From: Thermoplasmata archaeon
Lineage (GTDB): Archaea; Thermoplasmatota; Thermoplasmata; Thermoplasmatales; Thermoplasmataceae
Direction of reading: 5' to 3'
NCBI GenBank assembly: GCA_021833045.1
Contig: JAKBGP010000150.1
Location: forward strand, 1-5,862
Length of the DNA: 5,862 nucleotides
Below are positions 5,479-5,862 of the stretch, piece by piece. The notes beneath the pieces are model-generated. The model searched no databases. It was not told where the DNA came from and saw only the letters and a program-made list of their open reading frames with translations. The stretch's first letter is position 1. Each line of letters starts with the position of its first letter. A program made the position numbers and the translations under genes.

Positions 5479-5862
5479 TCATTTCGCTACTGCTACACTC
5501 TGTCCCGTAACTTCCGCAAATCTTCTGGAAAACATATTGCTTAACATTACGTAGAAAGCAGCGACCACCATGGTGCCTAGCCCGATGTAAAGCCAGTAGT
5601 TGGCAACTGCGTTCTGGAATATGAACAGCAGGTAAAGGCCGATTACAGCACCGGCAAAGCCACCAAGGCTGGTGTAAAGGTTGTAGACGCCTATATACGA
5701 CCCTCTCATGTTGTCCGGCGCCATGGTCGTGATTATGCTTTGCGTCGTCGGTGAAAGCAAATCCTCGCCGAAGGTGGAAATGGTCATGAACACCACCAGG
5801 ATGAGGAAGACCGGCGAGGAAGTCAGTATAAAGAAGGAGATAGCATAGAACAGCGTTCCAAC
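5479..5862 (-). CDS. MFS transporter, C-terminal part (5' end outside window)
   Basis: The last 127 residues of a Major Facilitator Superfamily secondary transporter; the frame is open to the right edge, so the N-terminal spans are missing. Hydrophobic spans lie at about 1-13, 18-37, 63-83 and 89-108 of the visible part. Between them is the conserved loop 'PTTQSIITTMAPDNMRGSYIG' region (38-58). This form, with 'P..RG...G' followed by a small-residue helix ('SLGGFAGAVIG'), is typical of drug-efflux-type MFS proteins. The tail after the last span ('NMFSRRFAEVTGQSVAVAK') is short and cytoplasmic by charge. A GTG at 5794-5796 lies within a span and is not the start. Substrate cannot be told from this part. 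Codon use matches the DUF202 neighbour rather than the glycosylation genes. Confidence 0.88.
   Translation of the reverse strand, partial: VGTLFYAISFFILTSSPVFLILVVFMTISTFGEDLLSPTTQSIITTMAPDNMRGSYIGVYNLYTSLGGFAGAVIGLYLLFIFQNAVANYWLYIGLGTMVVAAFYVMLSNMFSRRFAEVTGQSVAVAK

Overview
The window looks like part of an archaeal genome, most likely a Thermoplasmatales-type acidophile; this assignment is an inference. The support is as follows: an A/T-rich TATA-like box lies about 25 bases before the methyltransferase start, the spacing expected of leaderless archaeal transcripts; a GGTGA ribosome-binding site precedes the glycosyltransferase; and a small DUF202 membrane protein and an MFS transporter sit at the right end. 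No rRNA, tRNA or CRISPR array was seen.

Layout, left to right. (1) 1-620, + strand: C-terminal part of a family 2-type glycosyltransferase cut by the window edge. (2) 621-993: no intact gene, but an eroded minus-strand reading frame that may be an old transposase. (3) 994-2196, - strand: an intact GT4-type glycosyltransferase with a four-cysteine insert, preceded by a GGTGA site and a perfect 11-bp inverted repeat. (4) 2367-3481, - strand: a decayed IS3-family transposase. Its DDE residues are all still present, but the frame is broken by an amber codon, further stops near the N-terminus and a C-terminal frameshift. (5) 3485-3710: IS-flanking sequence with a 9-bp hairpin, then the methyltransferase promoter. 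(6) 3711-4535, + strand: an intact class I SAM methyltransferase. (7) 4536-5048: about 510 bases without a gene, holding palindromes and a doubtful zinc-ribbon remnant. (8) 5049-5399, + strand: DUF202 membrane protein. (9) 5479-5862, - strand: C-terminal part of an MFS transporter running off the window.

The two glycosyltransferases and the methyltransferase read as a surface glycan or glycolipid decoration locus (inference from family content). They lie on different strands and do not form one operon. The locus is A+T-rich and littered with dead mobile-element sequence. The right end (DUF202, MFS) is visibly richer in G+C and looks like ordinary chromosomal backbone, so 4536-5048 is probably the edge of a variable island. 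By hand count, 1921-1980 inside the GT4 gene has 12 G+C of 60, 2881-2940 inside the transposase has 31 of 60, and 5101-5160 inside DUF202 has 28 of 60. I found no convincing undescribed system. The most useful observations are the reconstructed transposase pseudogene, the corrected DUF202 start, the inverted repeats and the eroded gene remnants.
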